A stretch of 64,000 bases of DNA from Prostheceraeus crozeri (taxonomy: Eukaryota > Platyhelminthes > Polycladida > Euryleptidae). The number at the start of each line of letters is the position of its first letter. Position 1 is the stretch's first letter. Shown here in pieces: positions 1 through 10,103 of this stretch. The position numbers were made by a program, and so were the translations under genes. Under the pieces are notes generated by a model. That model searched no databases and was not told the DNA's origin. It saw only the letters and a list, made by a program, of their open reading frames with translations. The stretch is taken from contig CAJQUW010005267.1 in NCBI GenBank assembly GCA_907163375.1, positions 372,001 to 436,000 on the forward strand, given 5' to 3'.

Positions 1-1099
1 AATAAGTAAGTTAACAAAGTCGAGGTTTATAGAAAATAATTTCTTCAAGAATGGAGGTATTGTGAAATCGTTCAGCATAAATGCTATGCTATACATATTA
101 GGGCCTACCGTAATTCACGTAATATTGAAAGCAATAGTGCATGTAGTAAAAAAAATTACTATTTTTTGGAGCACAGTCTGGCGGAAATGGTCGGCACTTA
201 GAAGATAAAACGACCGGGTATTATTGTTGCTAAATGTGAGGGGGAATGAATTCTTTGATATGCATAAAATCATCCAAAATTTAATTAAATCGCTTGCAGA
301 GTAATCTTAATGATCTATACATAAATGTGTGACTGCCGTGACCCATAACGTCCGTATTATTAACTTCTGAATGATATAAGGTATATTTCTGATGATTTTT
401 ATAAGGTTTACAGTATATATATTTACAAGTGCGAAGGCGTATTTGAATAAAAAAATACACGCATATACAAAGTAACTTATATGTATTTTAGTGTCCGATT
501 GAATAGAACAGTTTTTAGATCATGTTTGAGAAAAGTGATCAGTGAAAATATAACCCATACAGTAGGTCATATTCAGTATATTATAAGCATTATTATTATG
601 TTTCCAAAACTAGCCTGTAATATTGAATAAGTATGGGTTTCCAGTAACTAAAGACGACAGATGTAATGATTTGCCTGAAAATGACTGACCCGCACTAGAC
701 CCGCACGGGTCACGCGGGTCTGACTACAGACCCATGACCCGGCTGACCCGCCAGGAAAACGACAGATGGGTGACCCGCAGACCCGCTTCCGTCTCTGATT
801 CAGCTTATCCGAAAGAGGGTCAATCTCCCACCATTTGACAGTGTTAGCAATAATTACGATGACTTTTTGACCCAAGAAAGAGATAAATTTTGGAACTCTT
901 CACTTGAGCGCATAAACTACGATATGTCTATTAATCACATGCTTGATATGAAACGTACTTCAAATTGAATTTTCAGCTTGCATGTCCTTTTTGTGAAAAA
1001 GTTTTAATATGGCTCCAGTCATCAATAATTCATAAAAATAATCTTTTTTGAGACACATAGTATGTGCTCCGTCTTTTGATGTCCCACGTATGGTTGCAG
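1..1099. other. 5' flank or intron upstream of the CUB exon
   Basis: This AT-rich stretch has no recognisable exon. By phase, the first visible exon (starting at 1100) must receive one base from an exon further upstream, so this is most simply intron sequence whose 5' exons lie outside the window. The last 45 bases form a pyrimidine-containing acceptor region ending in GCAG. The only structured part is a GACCCG-rich cluster near 685-790, listed separately. The open frames at 648-875 and 960-1154 on the minus strand show no domain and look like chance. Confidence 0.5.
685..790. repeat. GACCCG / CGGGTC direct and inverted cluster
   Basis: About 100 bases hold at least six copies of GACCC, most extended to GACCCG, in both orientations. 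They include the palindrome GACCCG-CA-CGGGTC at 698-711, followed by GCGGGTC. The block is far more GC-rich than its AT-rich surroundings. It may be the end of an unidentified mobile element or a local low-complexity expansion. No function can be assigned. Confidence 0.6.
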
Positions 1100-1468
1100 A
1101 TTTATCTTGGTGTGGAGGACCACCGCTGTTGAAAGGACCCAGTGGTGTTATCACCAGTCACAAAGAATTCAACAAGAAAAGTACATACCACAGAAATCGG
1201 ATCTGTGAATGGATCATCGATGGAATGAAATCAAAGATTGTTCATCTGCATTTTTCTCATTTTTCATTGGACGATTGCAATACAAATAGCGACAGGCTTT
1301 CTGTTTACGACAGAATAGATGAAAGTGGTAGGAAGAGGACATTCTGTGGGAAATTAAAGCCATTTGATATTTATTCCAGTGGAGAGCAAATGAAGCTTCT
1401 ATTCAAAAGTAATGACAGATCGGAAGGAACAGGGTTTGCTATCGAATACAATCTCATTGCTGCCTCAG
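1100..1468 (+). CDS. CUB-domain exon of a type I membrane protein (internal exon 1 of 5 seen)
   Basis: This exon encodes about 123 residues that form one complete CUB domain, an extracellular beta-sandwich used for protein or carbohydrate contacts in secreted and membrane proteins. The domain starts at WCGGPP and has the four expected cysteines, in CGG, RICEW, DDC and FCGK. It also shows the family pattern of acidic residues before a VYD strand (NSDRLSVYD) and a closing GTGFAIEY strand. The acceptor is GCAG at 1096-1099 and the donor is an ideal GTGAGT at 1469. The exon is phase 1 at both ends, the classic symmetrical arrangement of a shuffled CUB module. The open frame runs past both splice sites, but homology does not. 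The next compatible exon is the transmembrane exon at 6336. The parent gene is not identified. Confidence 0.9.
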
Positions 1469-1689
1469 GTGAGTGCGTTGAGAGTCATAATTATCACAAC
1501 ACTGCGCAGAATTGTTGAGTTCATTACACAATCTTATTCAAGTCTACTTATATTTAACAAATATTGTCACCAGTATTTTGTCATTTTAGAGACCTTAAAA
1601 CCACTTAAAAACGGCACAAATTGCGCGGATGAAGTGATTAGCTTGAAGACTCATAAAATATGCTGAGGACATAATTTTTGTCTCCTCTA

Positions 1690-1990
1690 TTTAAAAAATA
1701 ATAATAAATCGACATAGTGTCTGCCAGTATTCCAGACATCACTTTCCAAATCGTGGTTAAGCACGTTGTTGGTCGGTAATTGTCGAGTACATGTCCTTTG
1801 CTAGGGTTTTTAATAATCAGCGTTGTACTTCCTTTTACTAGCCAACCAAGGATTGTCTGTGGTCTTAGCAGTAAGTTATTGAATTGATCCGCCAGGCTTT
1901 CATGTTCTGCATTAAGCTTCTTAGCCACCCCACCTGTACCATATCTGGACCTGGTGCCTTCCAACTTACCATCCTGCTTGTCTTGTATGA
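1690..1990 (-). pseudogene. Non-LTR retrotransposon reverse-transcriptase remnant, frameshifted
   Basis: On the minus strand, WKAPGPD begins near 1963. After a frame change near 1920, the sequence continues with a block containing LLLRP, GWLVKG, TTLIIKNPSKG and NYRPTTCLTTIWKVMSGI. This order (KAPGPD, then W..G.T.LI.K.P.KG, then NYRP.TCL.T.WK) is characteristic of the fingers and palm region of non-LTR retrotransposon reverse transcriptases. The catalytic YADD-type motif is not present and the frame is broken, so this is a dead fragment. It lies antisense inside the intron after the CUB exon. Confidence 0.72.
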
Positions 1991-2319
1991 TTCGAATAAA
2001 AAATGTCGTATATTTGAAGGAAATACAGCCTTAATAATGAAAATTATGATACAAGCGAAATGTAAATCAACCAAAGTAATCTTATGAAAAAAATAAACTT
2101 TAACGATACACTGAAGGTCACGGAAAGCCACAACTTGCAAATCTGCACATACTTTTAAGGAAAGATCTTTGTCTTGAGGCGAGATCACACTTTGGAAACG
2201 TAGTTTTTCAGAAAAAGGAAGCACATTTGGTTTGAGATGATGGAGGGGATGTTCAGGATCACGAAATAGTTGCGAGAATAACCTAAATGCCAGGAGAGTA
2301 CGTCGGTAATTTAGAGGAA

Positions 2320-2514
2320 GAAAATTGTCACATATACAACTTGAGGTATCACATGTAGTTCTATGCGCAGTCGCGCACCTCTTTTCACCAAATCAGACAA
2401 ATCACTGTCTTTTTGATACACAGAAGTCAATAATGGAGCACAATACTCAAGGATATTTCGGATGTTGGAGTTATAAATAGTCACTAGGGATTCAGTGCTC
2501 ATAAAAGGTTTCAA
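2320..2514 (-). pseudogene. Second reverse-transcriptase fragment (C-terminal thumb-like region)
   Basis: The minus-strand translation contains LVTIYNSNIRNILEYCAPL, then KDSDLSDLVKRGARLR. This resembles the segment of Jockey/CR1-like non-LTR polymerases that normally reads as a Y....R.ILEY..P......D...L...Q.RA motif. It belongs downstream of the catalytic core, yet on this strand it lies upstream of the 1690-1990 fragment. It is therefore a separate insertion or a rearranged piece. No intact open reading frame remains. Confidence 0.6.
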
Positions 2515-2865
2515 TTGTGTTAGCGCATTAAGTCTGGATGAGTTGTCGTTGTTCTTCGTCGTGCCTTCCTCATATTGTTATCACAGAGCATGCTCACTAG
2601 GAAACTAATAATCTTGTCTTCAGCTACTAGGGCCCTGAGAGTCGGGTTTGTGCCAGCCTCGAATCGAGTCGAGTAGAATCGGGCAGAATTCTCATTTGCT
2701 AGACAAACGAGACTAAAACTGTGTATGTATATGATTAATAAGTGGTCCTGTCACCATCCTGTCTTAACATGACAAGAACATCACCCAGTCACTACTAGAA
2801 AGCTGATATAAAGCATAGTTTGATATACATGTATAATGGGTTATTTATGCACTGTATATGTATTT

Positions 2866-3100
2866 AGTGCTTTCCGTGGCACAGTGGTTAAGTGCTTGGC
2901 CTAGCGATCTTTTGGTCCACAGGTCGAGCCCCGCATTGTCATTGGAAGTCGTCAGGAAGGCATCCGGACTAGAAGATCGCAACGCTCCAGTTAAAAGTCT
3001 GACTGTGTCAGCACCGTCCAAGTCCCCAGTATGGGCGAGTAGTGACGTTAAACCAACGATTTCTTATGTGTTACAGTCATGCAGTGCTGTGTCTACTGGT
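2866..3100 (+). repeat. tRNA-derived SINE-like element
   Basis: The head resembles a tRNA with internal polymerase III promoters. The A box TGGCACAGTGG at 2877-2887 matches the consensus fully. The B box GGTCGAGCCCC at 2922-2932 is near consensus, and the 34-base gap between boxes is normal for a tRNA. The body after 2940 contains AAGGCATCCGG, followed by an unrelated tail. It probably inserted as a retroposed copy using enzymes of a LINE partner. The 3' end is uncertain because no clear tail or target duplication could be set. Confidence 0.72.
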
Positions 3101-3844
3101 CTCTCAGAAGTCTGAAAATGTCTGTATTGTGTCAATTTTTATCAAGATTAGTGAAAGGCTAGAGAGGACAAAGAGTCGAAATATGCATTTTGAGTTTGAG
3201 ACAATAGGTGAAACTTAAAACAAACTAAACTGAAGATTGACCAACGCAAACGGAAAAATATTCATTCGCTCAAGGAATCGCTCAGGGAATAGATATTAAA
3301 ACTGAGTTCGGCAACCAAGTCTTTTAACTAGTTTGCGGACTTATCTAGCTTTTGCTCAGTTCTTGATTTTTATACTTCAAGCTCATTTTACGAACCATCA
3401 TAATTTAATTTGAATTAATTCCCTATCCTCGTCTCCCTTCTTTGTGACTATTGTTCGATCATTGCATTGATTTATTGATCTATTACATTGCGTGAAGTGT
3501 GTTCGGTCAAGATACAGTTGAAATTATCGATGCATGCAGTTAATCATCATAAAAATAATAGCGTATTTAATTATACCTCTAATGAAAATCGTGAGGCTGT
3601 ACAGAGACATGTTATAGCACATAAAATTTCAAGTTCACGATGTCTTAGTAACTGATGTAGCATAAAGTAAATACCAAAAAAGAAAATAAACAGAAGGAAA
3701 TGCCGGGATAATGGAAGCATTAGTATTTGAATTACATGGAGGAATTACTATTAGATAGCTTTGCCTTTGTCGCAATTAAGCTGTTATTCATTGTTGCATT
3801 TCAATAATTGACACAATTTATTAATTACAATAATAAGATAGCTC

Positions 3845-4156
3845 AGGGTTTTTTAAAGGTTTTTACTGTGGGTCATCTGATCGTTCCCACGGGTCACACT
3901 CAAATCGCCTCAAGATCGACTTTCATTAGTGTACGCCTAACACCTCAGGATTTATAAGCAAAAACAGAAGTCATGAATGCAGTAAAACATTTAGCATTTT
4001 CAGTGAATTTTACTCGCCATTCTGCATGTTAATGAGCTATCTTGAGATGAATTCTGGACACTGATAGTGTTGGCTATGGCGCACTACATGTAACGGATGA
4101 ACGTTCAAAATCCACGGTACAAGTCGAAAATTCCACGGTGCAGAAGTGGCACATGT
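3845..4156 (+). mobile_element. MITE-like dispersed element, copy A
   Basis: This copy matches the reverse complement of 7444-7759 over most of its length. Shared blocks include the segment with CCCACGGGTCACACT, the block around TTCATTAGTGTACGCC, the block around AGCAAAAACAGAAG, and the block with CCACGGTACAAG and AAAATTCCACGG near the far end. The central part, about 4020-4090, differs. Copy B has imperfect terminal inverted repeats, so this is probably a non-autonomous DNA transposon family. The right end of this copy is decayed. Confidence 0.75.
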
Positions 4157-5639
4157 ACGATCGAAAGTGACACATGTAGTCAGACTTTGGTGTTGACACA
4201 GGCGGTTCATGTATTCCAAGTAAAAATGATGAATATTCTATCAAGATTGCGCAGTAATCGTGTCAATGCTTTTCGACAAAATAACTGATGTAGCACACAA
4301 GTATACGGACTTCTAAATATAGCATCTGGACGGACAGCCCAATTTGGCTTAGGACAAGATCAGGCGAGTGCTTTGACTTACGACAGACATGCTGCGACTG
4401 TTTTTTCTCATAATTCTTTAAGTCGTTTAGAGATTTAGATCGGAAACATGCCTACAGGAATAGTTTTCTTTGTAAATCCCTGTTTATAAAATGGTTTTCA
4501 TCTTTCAAAATGAATGCGATATTTTTATTATGCTGTGCCTTCTTGTCATAACATTGTAGCTCGAATATCGATTGCCTCTTATAGTTCTTGGAAGTTGTCT
4601 TATTTAGGACTAAACACGATTTATATGAGGCAATTAATCTGTAGCTAGTATTTGACAAAAACGCAGGCTTTAGATGTTTCCAGGTGATTATATGGTGTTT
4701 TTCACATTTCATATATTTATACAATACAGAAATATGCCAACTAGGCCTACAGATGTATTAACCACAACATATCAAAATTATGATGTTACGCGGCACGTAT
4801 GTCTCAGCTGTATCCGGTATACGAAGGCCTATCGTTCTTACAAATGAACAAGAGCCTAAAGCCCAAATGAACAAGAAACCTATGTGCAAATTACTTCCGT
4901 AACAAAAACACCGAAAAATGCTCCTGTCATGCGCCTGACGATAGCTGGCTGTGCTGACTGAAAGGCTTCGCAATAATGAATCGACCTTGTAAATATCAAC
5001 TGGTTTTGAGCTTCCTTCGTACACAATTGAATCACTCACTGATGTATCATCTTCTCTGAAGATCATCGAAAGTACTCTGAACATTGAAATTGCGTAGTTT
5101 TTTTGTTTGCCAACATCGGGCTCAGAGATTTCCTCTAAAACAAATATGGAAAACATCAGTAGATGATCAACATCACTCTTACTGCAAATGGTCAAACAAA
5201 AATAAATGTTCACGGGCAGATGATAAAATTACATGACTTCAAGATAAAAATAATAAGACGAGGATGCTACCTACAAATACTGGAAAGTAGCAGTAAAGAA
5301 AAGGAAGAAAATGCCAAAGAAACCAAACACCACTGATACGATGCTTAGTTATGCACGAAGACAGATGTCGAGTCCGCCAGGCCTCTTTGAGAATCCCTTC
5401 TCGCCAGTTGCACTCCCGGTCAACAACTTTTTTTCAGAAAGCAAGTGATGCTCGTATGATGCCACCTGATGATAAGCAACAGGGAGTCCTATGAGCCACA
5501 TGAGCTGACTGCACAGATACATTGTTAGATAGGGGTGTGATAGTGGCCAGCAAATTTCAATTGTCTATTAATACTATTTGAGATTTGTTAGCACTAACAG
5601 TGCTTCCGTGCGGTCACCCCGATGGCTCAAAGAACTCTC

Positions 5640-5720
5640 GTTGCATTCTATTATGATGTGGTATCACTGGGGTTCGCAATACCGGAACGTTTTTATAAAA
5701 CCGGTATTTCGGTATTTGAG
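5640..5720. repeat. ACCGGTATTTCGGTATTT-type short repeat
   Basis: A run of CCGG-centred motifs lies here: AATACCGGAAC, then AAACCGGTATTTCGGTATTT. Such alternating ACCGGTAT words are common inside terminal regions of hAT-like elements. No matching second end or target duplication was found, so the element type is left open. Confidence 0.3.
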
Positions 5721-5901
5721 CAGTGATGTAATCGGCATTACAATCGCTTAGAAGTCAGCAAACAGCGGCGATGATGCTTTAGGGGAAATATCATTTAGCA
5801 CATTGTTCACGTCTTCATTTCTTGTGTCCGTCGCTGACTGCAAAGTCTATCAGTGTGCAGAGGCCTGTAAAGGTGACTGAGAGAATGAACTTCAATTGAA
5901 A

Positions 5902-5989
5902 GTAAGGACGAATTGGCGTCCTTACTAGCGTTTCGCCAACGTAAGGACGAGGCTAAAAAAGTAAGGACTGTCTTTACTAAGTAAGGACG
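5902..5989. repeat. GTAAGGACG direct and inverted repeat cluster
   Basis: GTAAGGACG occurs at 5902-5910, 5941-5949 and 5981-5989, with a one-base variant at 5961-5969. An inverted copy, CGTCCTTAC, lies at 5917-5925. The direct copies are about 20 to 40 bases apart. The block has no coding signal. It may be the end of a mobile element or a small local amplification. Confidence 0.7.
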
Positions 5990-6335
5990 TATGGCAACCC
6001 TATTGATAATTGTGGTTTTGCATGTAGCCAATTATTAAAACAGAAATGCTTGTATCCGCCTTTTGCATTTTTTCACAGAAATTTTTGCTAATTTGAAAGT
6101 TAAATAGAAGGAAACCGTTGAATCAATGGTTCGATAATAGACTGAATTACCGTAAATAAATTTCATCAAATAGAAAACCTTCCATTAATGTGAATTTTTA
6201 AGTATGCAATGAACTAGATGTGTTATGAAAAATGCAAAAATGAGCGCCAATTTGAATGTATAACGTCGCCAAAGAAGGAGTATGAGCTAAAATTGAAATT
6301 TTATAAACTTTTTACTTCTAATTTTTGTTTTCTAG

Positions 6336-6477
6336 CTACACATTCGTCTAGATCAGGATACCTCGCAATTGGAGTGATTTTGCCTTCAGTTGTTGTTATC
6401 ATAGCAGTTGTTGTCGTCATGAAGAAGAAAGGTGCTTTGAAGTGTCCACAGATTCGTAGACGAATAGCGATGAGACG
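6336..6477 (+). CDS. Transmembrane exon of the CUB membrane protein (exon 2 of 5 seen)
   Basis: This exon enters in phase 1, matching the CUB exon, and leaves in phase 2. It encodes a short Ser/Thr linker (THSSRSG). Next comes a roughly 21-residue hydrophobic helix from YLAIGVILPS through VVVVM, and then a strongly basic stop-transfer stretch (KKKGALKC, then QIRRRIAMR). This is the usual topology of a type I single-pass protein with the CUB domain outside. The single juxtamembrane cysteine could be acylated, but that is inference. The acceptor has a long T-rich tract ending TTCTAG, and the donor is GTGAGTG. Confidence 0.87.
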
Positions 6478-6643
6478 GTGAGTGAAACGTTTTGTTTAAA
6501 CAATCTCGAATGAGAATATTTTATTGAAATTGTATTGAATTTCTTAGAGAAACGTTTGGGCATGCGTGCCGAATTTTCTGTGTACTAACAGCTTATCAAG
6601 AAATATCATGGGTAACGGTTTTCTTGATACATTCTCTCACGGT

Positions 6644-6870
6644 AGATGATTGTCCATCTAAGCATTCTCTACGAGTAAAATATAGTATGTCAGTGTAACA
6701 CCTATAGATGAATGATCTTGGCGATGGGATATCTTCAGATTAATGAATTTGTCGATGCAATGTCAACAGGACAATGATTTTGTCGATGCAATCTCTGCGG
6801 GTAGAAGATTATTTCGTTGTAATATGTAGAGATAGAGGATTTTGTTTATGCAATATCTGGTAGATGTGCA
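6644..6870 (+). repeat. Degenerate minisatellite, about 31-bp period
   Basis: Loosely repeated units share the words GATTTTGTCGATGCAAT, then a CTCTGCGG or similar spacer, then TAGA. They recur about every 31 bases around 6735-6865, with weaker units from 6644. Two related but displaced units, with ATTTTTTGTCGATAGAATATC, occur near 7120-7170. The copies have diverged strongly, so this array is old and inactive. Confidence 0.6.
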
Positions 6871-7443
6871 ATTTTGAATTTGATTTTTACTTTTCAATGA
6901 AATCTGATCCGTTTATCGGATTAAGGTCAATCAAATGTAACAATTTATATGCGATAATCACACATTACATCAGGTTGACAACGATCTTTCATACAAAGGA
7001 GAATATGTAGATGAATTCGAAAGTTGCAGCAAGGCTAATTAATTCGGACTTATCAGGATGCAAAATTTAGAAATTGCGTAATCATTCTATCATCCATGAT
7101 AACACTTGTAATCAATATCTACAGGCGATTTTTTGTCGATAGAATATCTACACCTACAATATTTTATCCCTAAACTTTCAGCACAAGAAACACCAATGCA
7201 TATATTACTCTGAGAGACAGAATATACTATTTTCTCTTTGCAAAAATATGGTACCGCCTAGCCTACCAGATTCTTCATTCATCTTTGAAACTGCGAGCGT
7301 TAGGTTGATTCTGTGATGCGCTTGCAAAATATATTTGAAAATATGTTTTGGATCGAATTTATAAAACTATTTCAGCATCTCCATTATGATGCGAAATCGC
7401 GCTTGGTGCAAAACTGAGCATTTTAGATACAAATGAGCAGTGC

Positions 7444-7759
7444 TTTTTTAAGGTGTTCCACGGGTCACATTCTGTACCGTGGAATTTTCGACTTGTACCG
7501 TGGATTTTGAACTTTCATCCGTTATACATGTAATTAACTTCAAGACTTGAAAAGTCACCTTTCACAGGTATATGCAGAATCGCGAGTAAAATTCACTGCC
7601 AAATGCTAAATGTTATACTACTACATTCATGACTTCTGTTTTTGCTTATAAATCCTGAGTGCGTTAGGCGTACACTAATGAAAGTTGATCCTGAGACAAT
7701 TTCAGTGTGACCCGTGGGAATGATCACATGACCCGTAGCAAGAACCTTAGAAAAACCCT
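7444..7759 (-). mobile_element. MITE-like dispersed element, copy B, with imperfect TIRs
   Basis: This is the inverted partner of 3845-4156. Its ends are imperfect inverted repeats. The left end reads TTTTTAAGGTGTTCCACGGG. The complement of the right end reads GGTTTTTCTAAGGTTC and, a little further in, TACGGGTCA. The length is about 316 bp with no open frame. The arrangement fits a non-autonomous DNA transposon whose source transposase is elsewhere. A target duplication was not clear. Confidence 0.75.
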
Positions 7760-8353
7760 GCGAATGAGCGAATTTTAAAGTCTAGTCGCGAACCCAAAGT
7801 TTGTCATTGTTAGCAGAAAAATTATATTATGAAAGGGGTTTCGATGCATCGTGTCCACGTTTGTACTACTGTTATCTCAGTACTTAAACATGATAATCAG
7901 TCTTGTAAACCAATGATAAAGTAAAGTGTTGGGACCCGCTATTTCGGGATCGATCACATGCAGTTGGGCATTCCTTGGAGATGACGAAACCACCTCAAGC
8001 ACATTTGTTGTAACTCGATATTCCAAACGTTTCAAGCATCCTTCGTTGATCACATATCGAGCATCGCTCGTAATCCATGGAATCATTGAATTTTTGTACA
8101 TGCTGAGGCGTGCTGCTAGGTCTTCTGCCTCGGTGGCCCATATGAACGAAACATGCAGCTATGTCCTTCTTTTGTATGTCTTTGTAGGTTTCCATCATTC
8201 ATGAAGATAATGGGGAATAATCGAAAGATTCCTATCACTTTCATCTCATTAGACCATAAACAGTTGAAAATGGCGTACTTAACTTCATCACTTGAACAAT
8301 TTAGGTTCAATTCATCCTAAAATCATCTTAATGTCCATCATTTGCATTTTCAG

Positions 8354-8414
8354 AGATGAGCGAGCTACCAACCTTCTTGTGGAATTGAAAGACCGTCTTT
8401 CAAAGTCAACAAAG
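8354..8414 (+). CDS. Cytoplasmic exon (exon 3 of 5 seen)
   Basis: This 61-base exon takes over phase 2 exactly from the transmembrane exon and ends in phase 0. It encodes R/DERATNLLVELKDRLSKSTK, a charged, helix-prone segment fitting an intracellular juxtamembrane tail. The acceptor TTTGCATTTTCAG is good. The donor is AAG/GTATTA, which is acceptable but weaker. The call rests on frame and splice-site agreement, since the peptide has no domain. Confidence 0.72.
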
Positions 8415-8906
8415 GTATTATGAATTATCAGATGTTATTTTGACTGTCACAGCATAAAGAAGGATGTCTTAGCCCTCATCAATTTTTGATTGTTACTTCA
8501 TTTTTTGAAGGTTGTATCGGAGTGCTGCCAATAATGAAATTTTATTTGTCTCCGTGCATGTAAAGTTGATGACAATAATGAAATTTTATTTAAGGTATCC
8601 AATATCTATGACACAGAGTTCAGTAACAATATTTTGTAGATCCTGCCGTCATACGAAATATCATAGTACAAGAATGTACAATAAATTACAATAATGTAAC
8701 ATTCATCAAAACAATACAGAAAAGAGAGTGGGTAGGTCAATCAAACCCAAGATTTTGCCCAACCTTTCCTCCATGACCGAAGCCCCAAAGCCCCAAAAAC
8801 CCATTACCCAATGGATCTTTGACTCAAATGTAGGTTTTTGACCAACCCCATGGCTTGTTCCAAGACATATTCAATCATGTATTACCGCTTTTTCTTTCTC
8901 TTGTAG
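8415..8906 (+). other. Intron (492 bp)
   Basis: The intron runs from GTATTA to a strong T/C-rich tract, TTTTTCTTTCTCTTGTAG. A small open stretch at 8512-8694 has no coding features. Confidence 0.65.
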
Positions 8907-8945
8907 GAAAAAGAAAATGACAAATATTCAGACGCAGAAATATGC
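8907..8945 (+). CDS. Cytoplasmic micro-exon (exon 4 of 5 seen)
   Basis: This 39-base exon is phase 0-0 and encodes EKENDKYSDAEIC. It has an excellent acceptor (TTTCTCTTGTAG) and an ideal donor (GTAAGT). Its length is a multiple of three with both ends in phase 0, so it could be skipped without breaking the frame. Skipping would remove one of the two tail tyrosines (YSDA). It is too short for homology support. Confidence 0.7.
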
Positions 8946-10103
8946 GTAAGTTCGGAGATGTTTGGATTCACCATTTTTTCTTGCATTTTTGTAGGCCTAC
9001 AGTAATTGCATGCTTGCGTTATAATTGTTTATTATGTTATTGCTAAATTTCATACTAAGGTATAGTGAACAGTAGGCCCACATATTAATCTTGATTAACA
9101 AACCAGAAACGTTCATATTTTGTTTTGGATATAACTAAGCAGCATGCGGTTTTGAGGACTGTGTCATGCAAAAAGATGGCGAAAAAGAATATAGGCTTTT
9201 GAAATGAAGGATGATGCAAATTCAGTGGCAAAGAAGGGTGACTGACGTTTGTGCAGCGCAAAGAAAAAAGTATATGCAGCCTTGTGTAAATCGGATGTCA
9301 AATTGTTAGTGATGGAATGGCCATGCAAGTACTTGTTGGCTCGTTATAGCACAGACAACAAGTAATTACAACTCATATTATTGAATTCAACAATATTCTT
9401 GGATATACTTGTATTTTGTTGATTTAGAAATTCATTACAACATGATAATTTCCATTAGAATCTGCATGTGTGTATCACAGCTTTTGTAGTGTATTCAGTG
9501 TTGCTTACAGGCCTATCTTGTCTTCAGAGATCCCTCCATCCTTCGGTCAACCAAGCGCGATATTCTTGAGCTTCGCAGTATAAATTGAAATTCATTTTGT
9601 TTTATATAGAAGAAAGTATTTATGCATATAGGCTGATTGCATTAAACAGTGTGGACATTTCTGCGGTAAATTGAAAGCTTAGGTGTGTGCAGTAAAATAA
9701 GAGTAGCACTCCATCTACCGAAACCCAGTGAAAAGGATCTTTAATGTTGCAGATGTGGACATTACCATTGACAACAAGTCGACCTATTCATCGAAGACAT
9801 TACTAGCGATGACTTCTCAAAGTTACTGTTCATCCTCAACACCCATTTTTCTTATTACTAGTTTCCGGGATTTTCGTTTCGCTCAACTTCGAGCTCCGCA
9901 GTCATTCACAATACAGAACAAACTTGGCTGCCATGCATGGCTTTCACTTATAAGATCTCTGTACAAATTCGTGCCAATAGCTGGTCTATTTTCAAAATTA
10001 GAATAGTCAAAATTGCATATTGTATGATGTATAGTTGAGATACTGATATGTGTTATCTTGGTATGTATTACATGAGTAAGTTTGTGCCGGTCTTTCGTTT
10101 TAG
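8946..10103 (+). other. Intron (1,158 bp) before the terminal exon
   Basis: The intron runs from GTAAGT to TTTCGTTTTAG. The 92-codon open stretch at 9728-10006 has no recognisable motif and lies inside the intron. Nothing else was found. Confidence 0.6.

Larger units (their letters stand above)
1469..6335 (+). other. Intron (4,867 bp) between CUB and transmembrane exons
   Basis: The intron is bounded by GTGAGT and by a long T-rich tract ending TTTTCTAG, both strong signals. It carries two reverse-transcriptase relics, a SINE, a TIR-bearing element copy and a GTAAGGACG repeat cluster, each listed separately. Stretches 3120-3840 and 4160-5890 contain nothing I recognise except a weak open stretch on the minus strand near 4760-5210. 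Confidence 0.7.
6478..8353 (+). other. Intron (1,876 bp) after the transmembrane exon
   Basis: Bounded by GTGAGTG and TTTTCAG. It holds a degenerate tandem repeat at about 6644-7170 and element copy B at 7444-7759. Overlapping open stretches on both strands at 7877-8204 show no recognised motif. Confidence 0.65.

Noticed and set aside
5670-5720. hAT end from ACCGGTATTTCGGTATTT
   Set aside because: Suggestive wording only. No partner end was identified, so it was listed as a low-confidence repeat.
7877-8204. Overlapping open frames on both strands in the intron
   Set aside because: Readings on both strands were examined. No domain, catalytic motif or convincing splice border was found, so they were left as intron.
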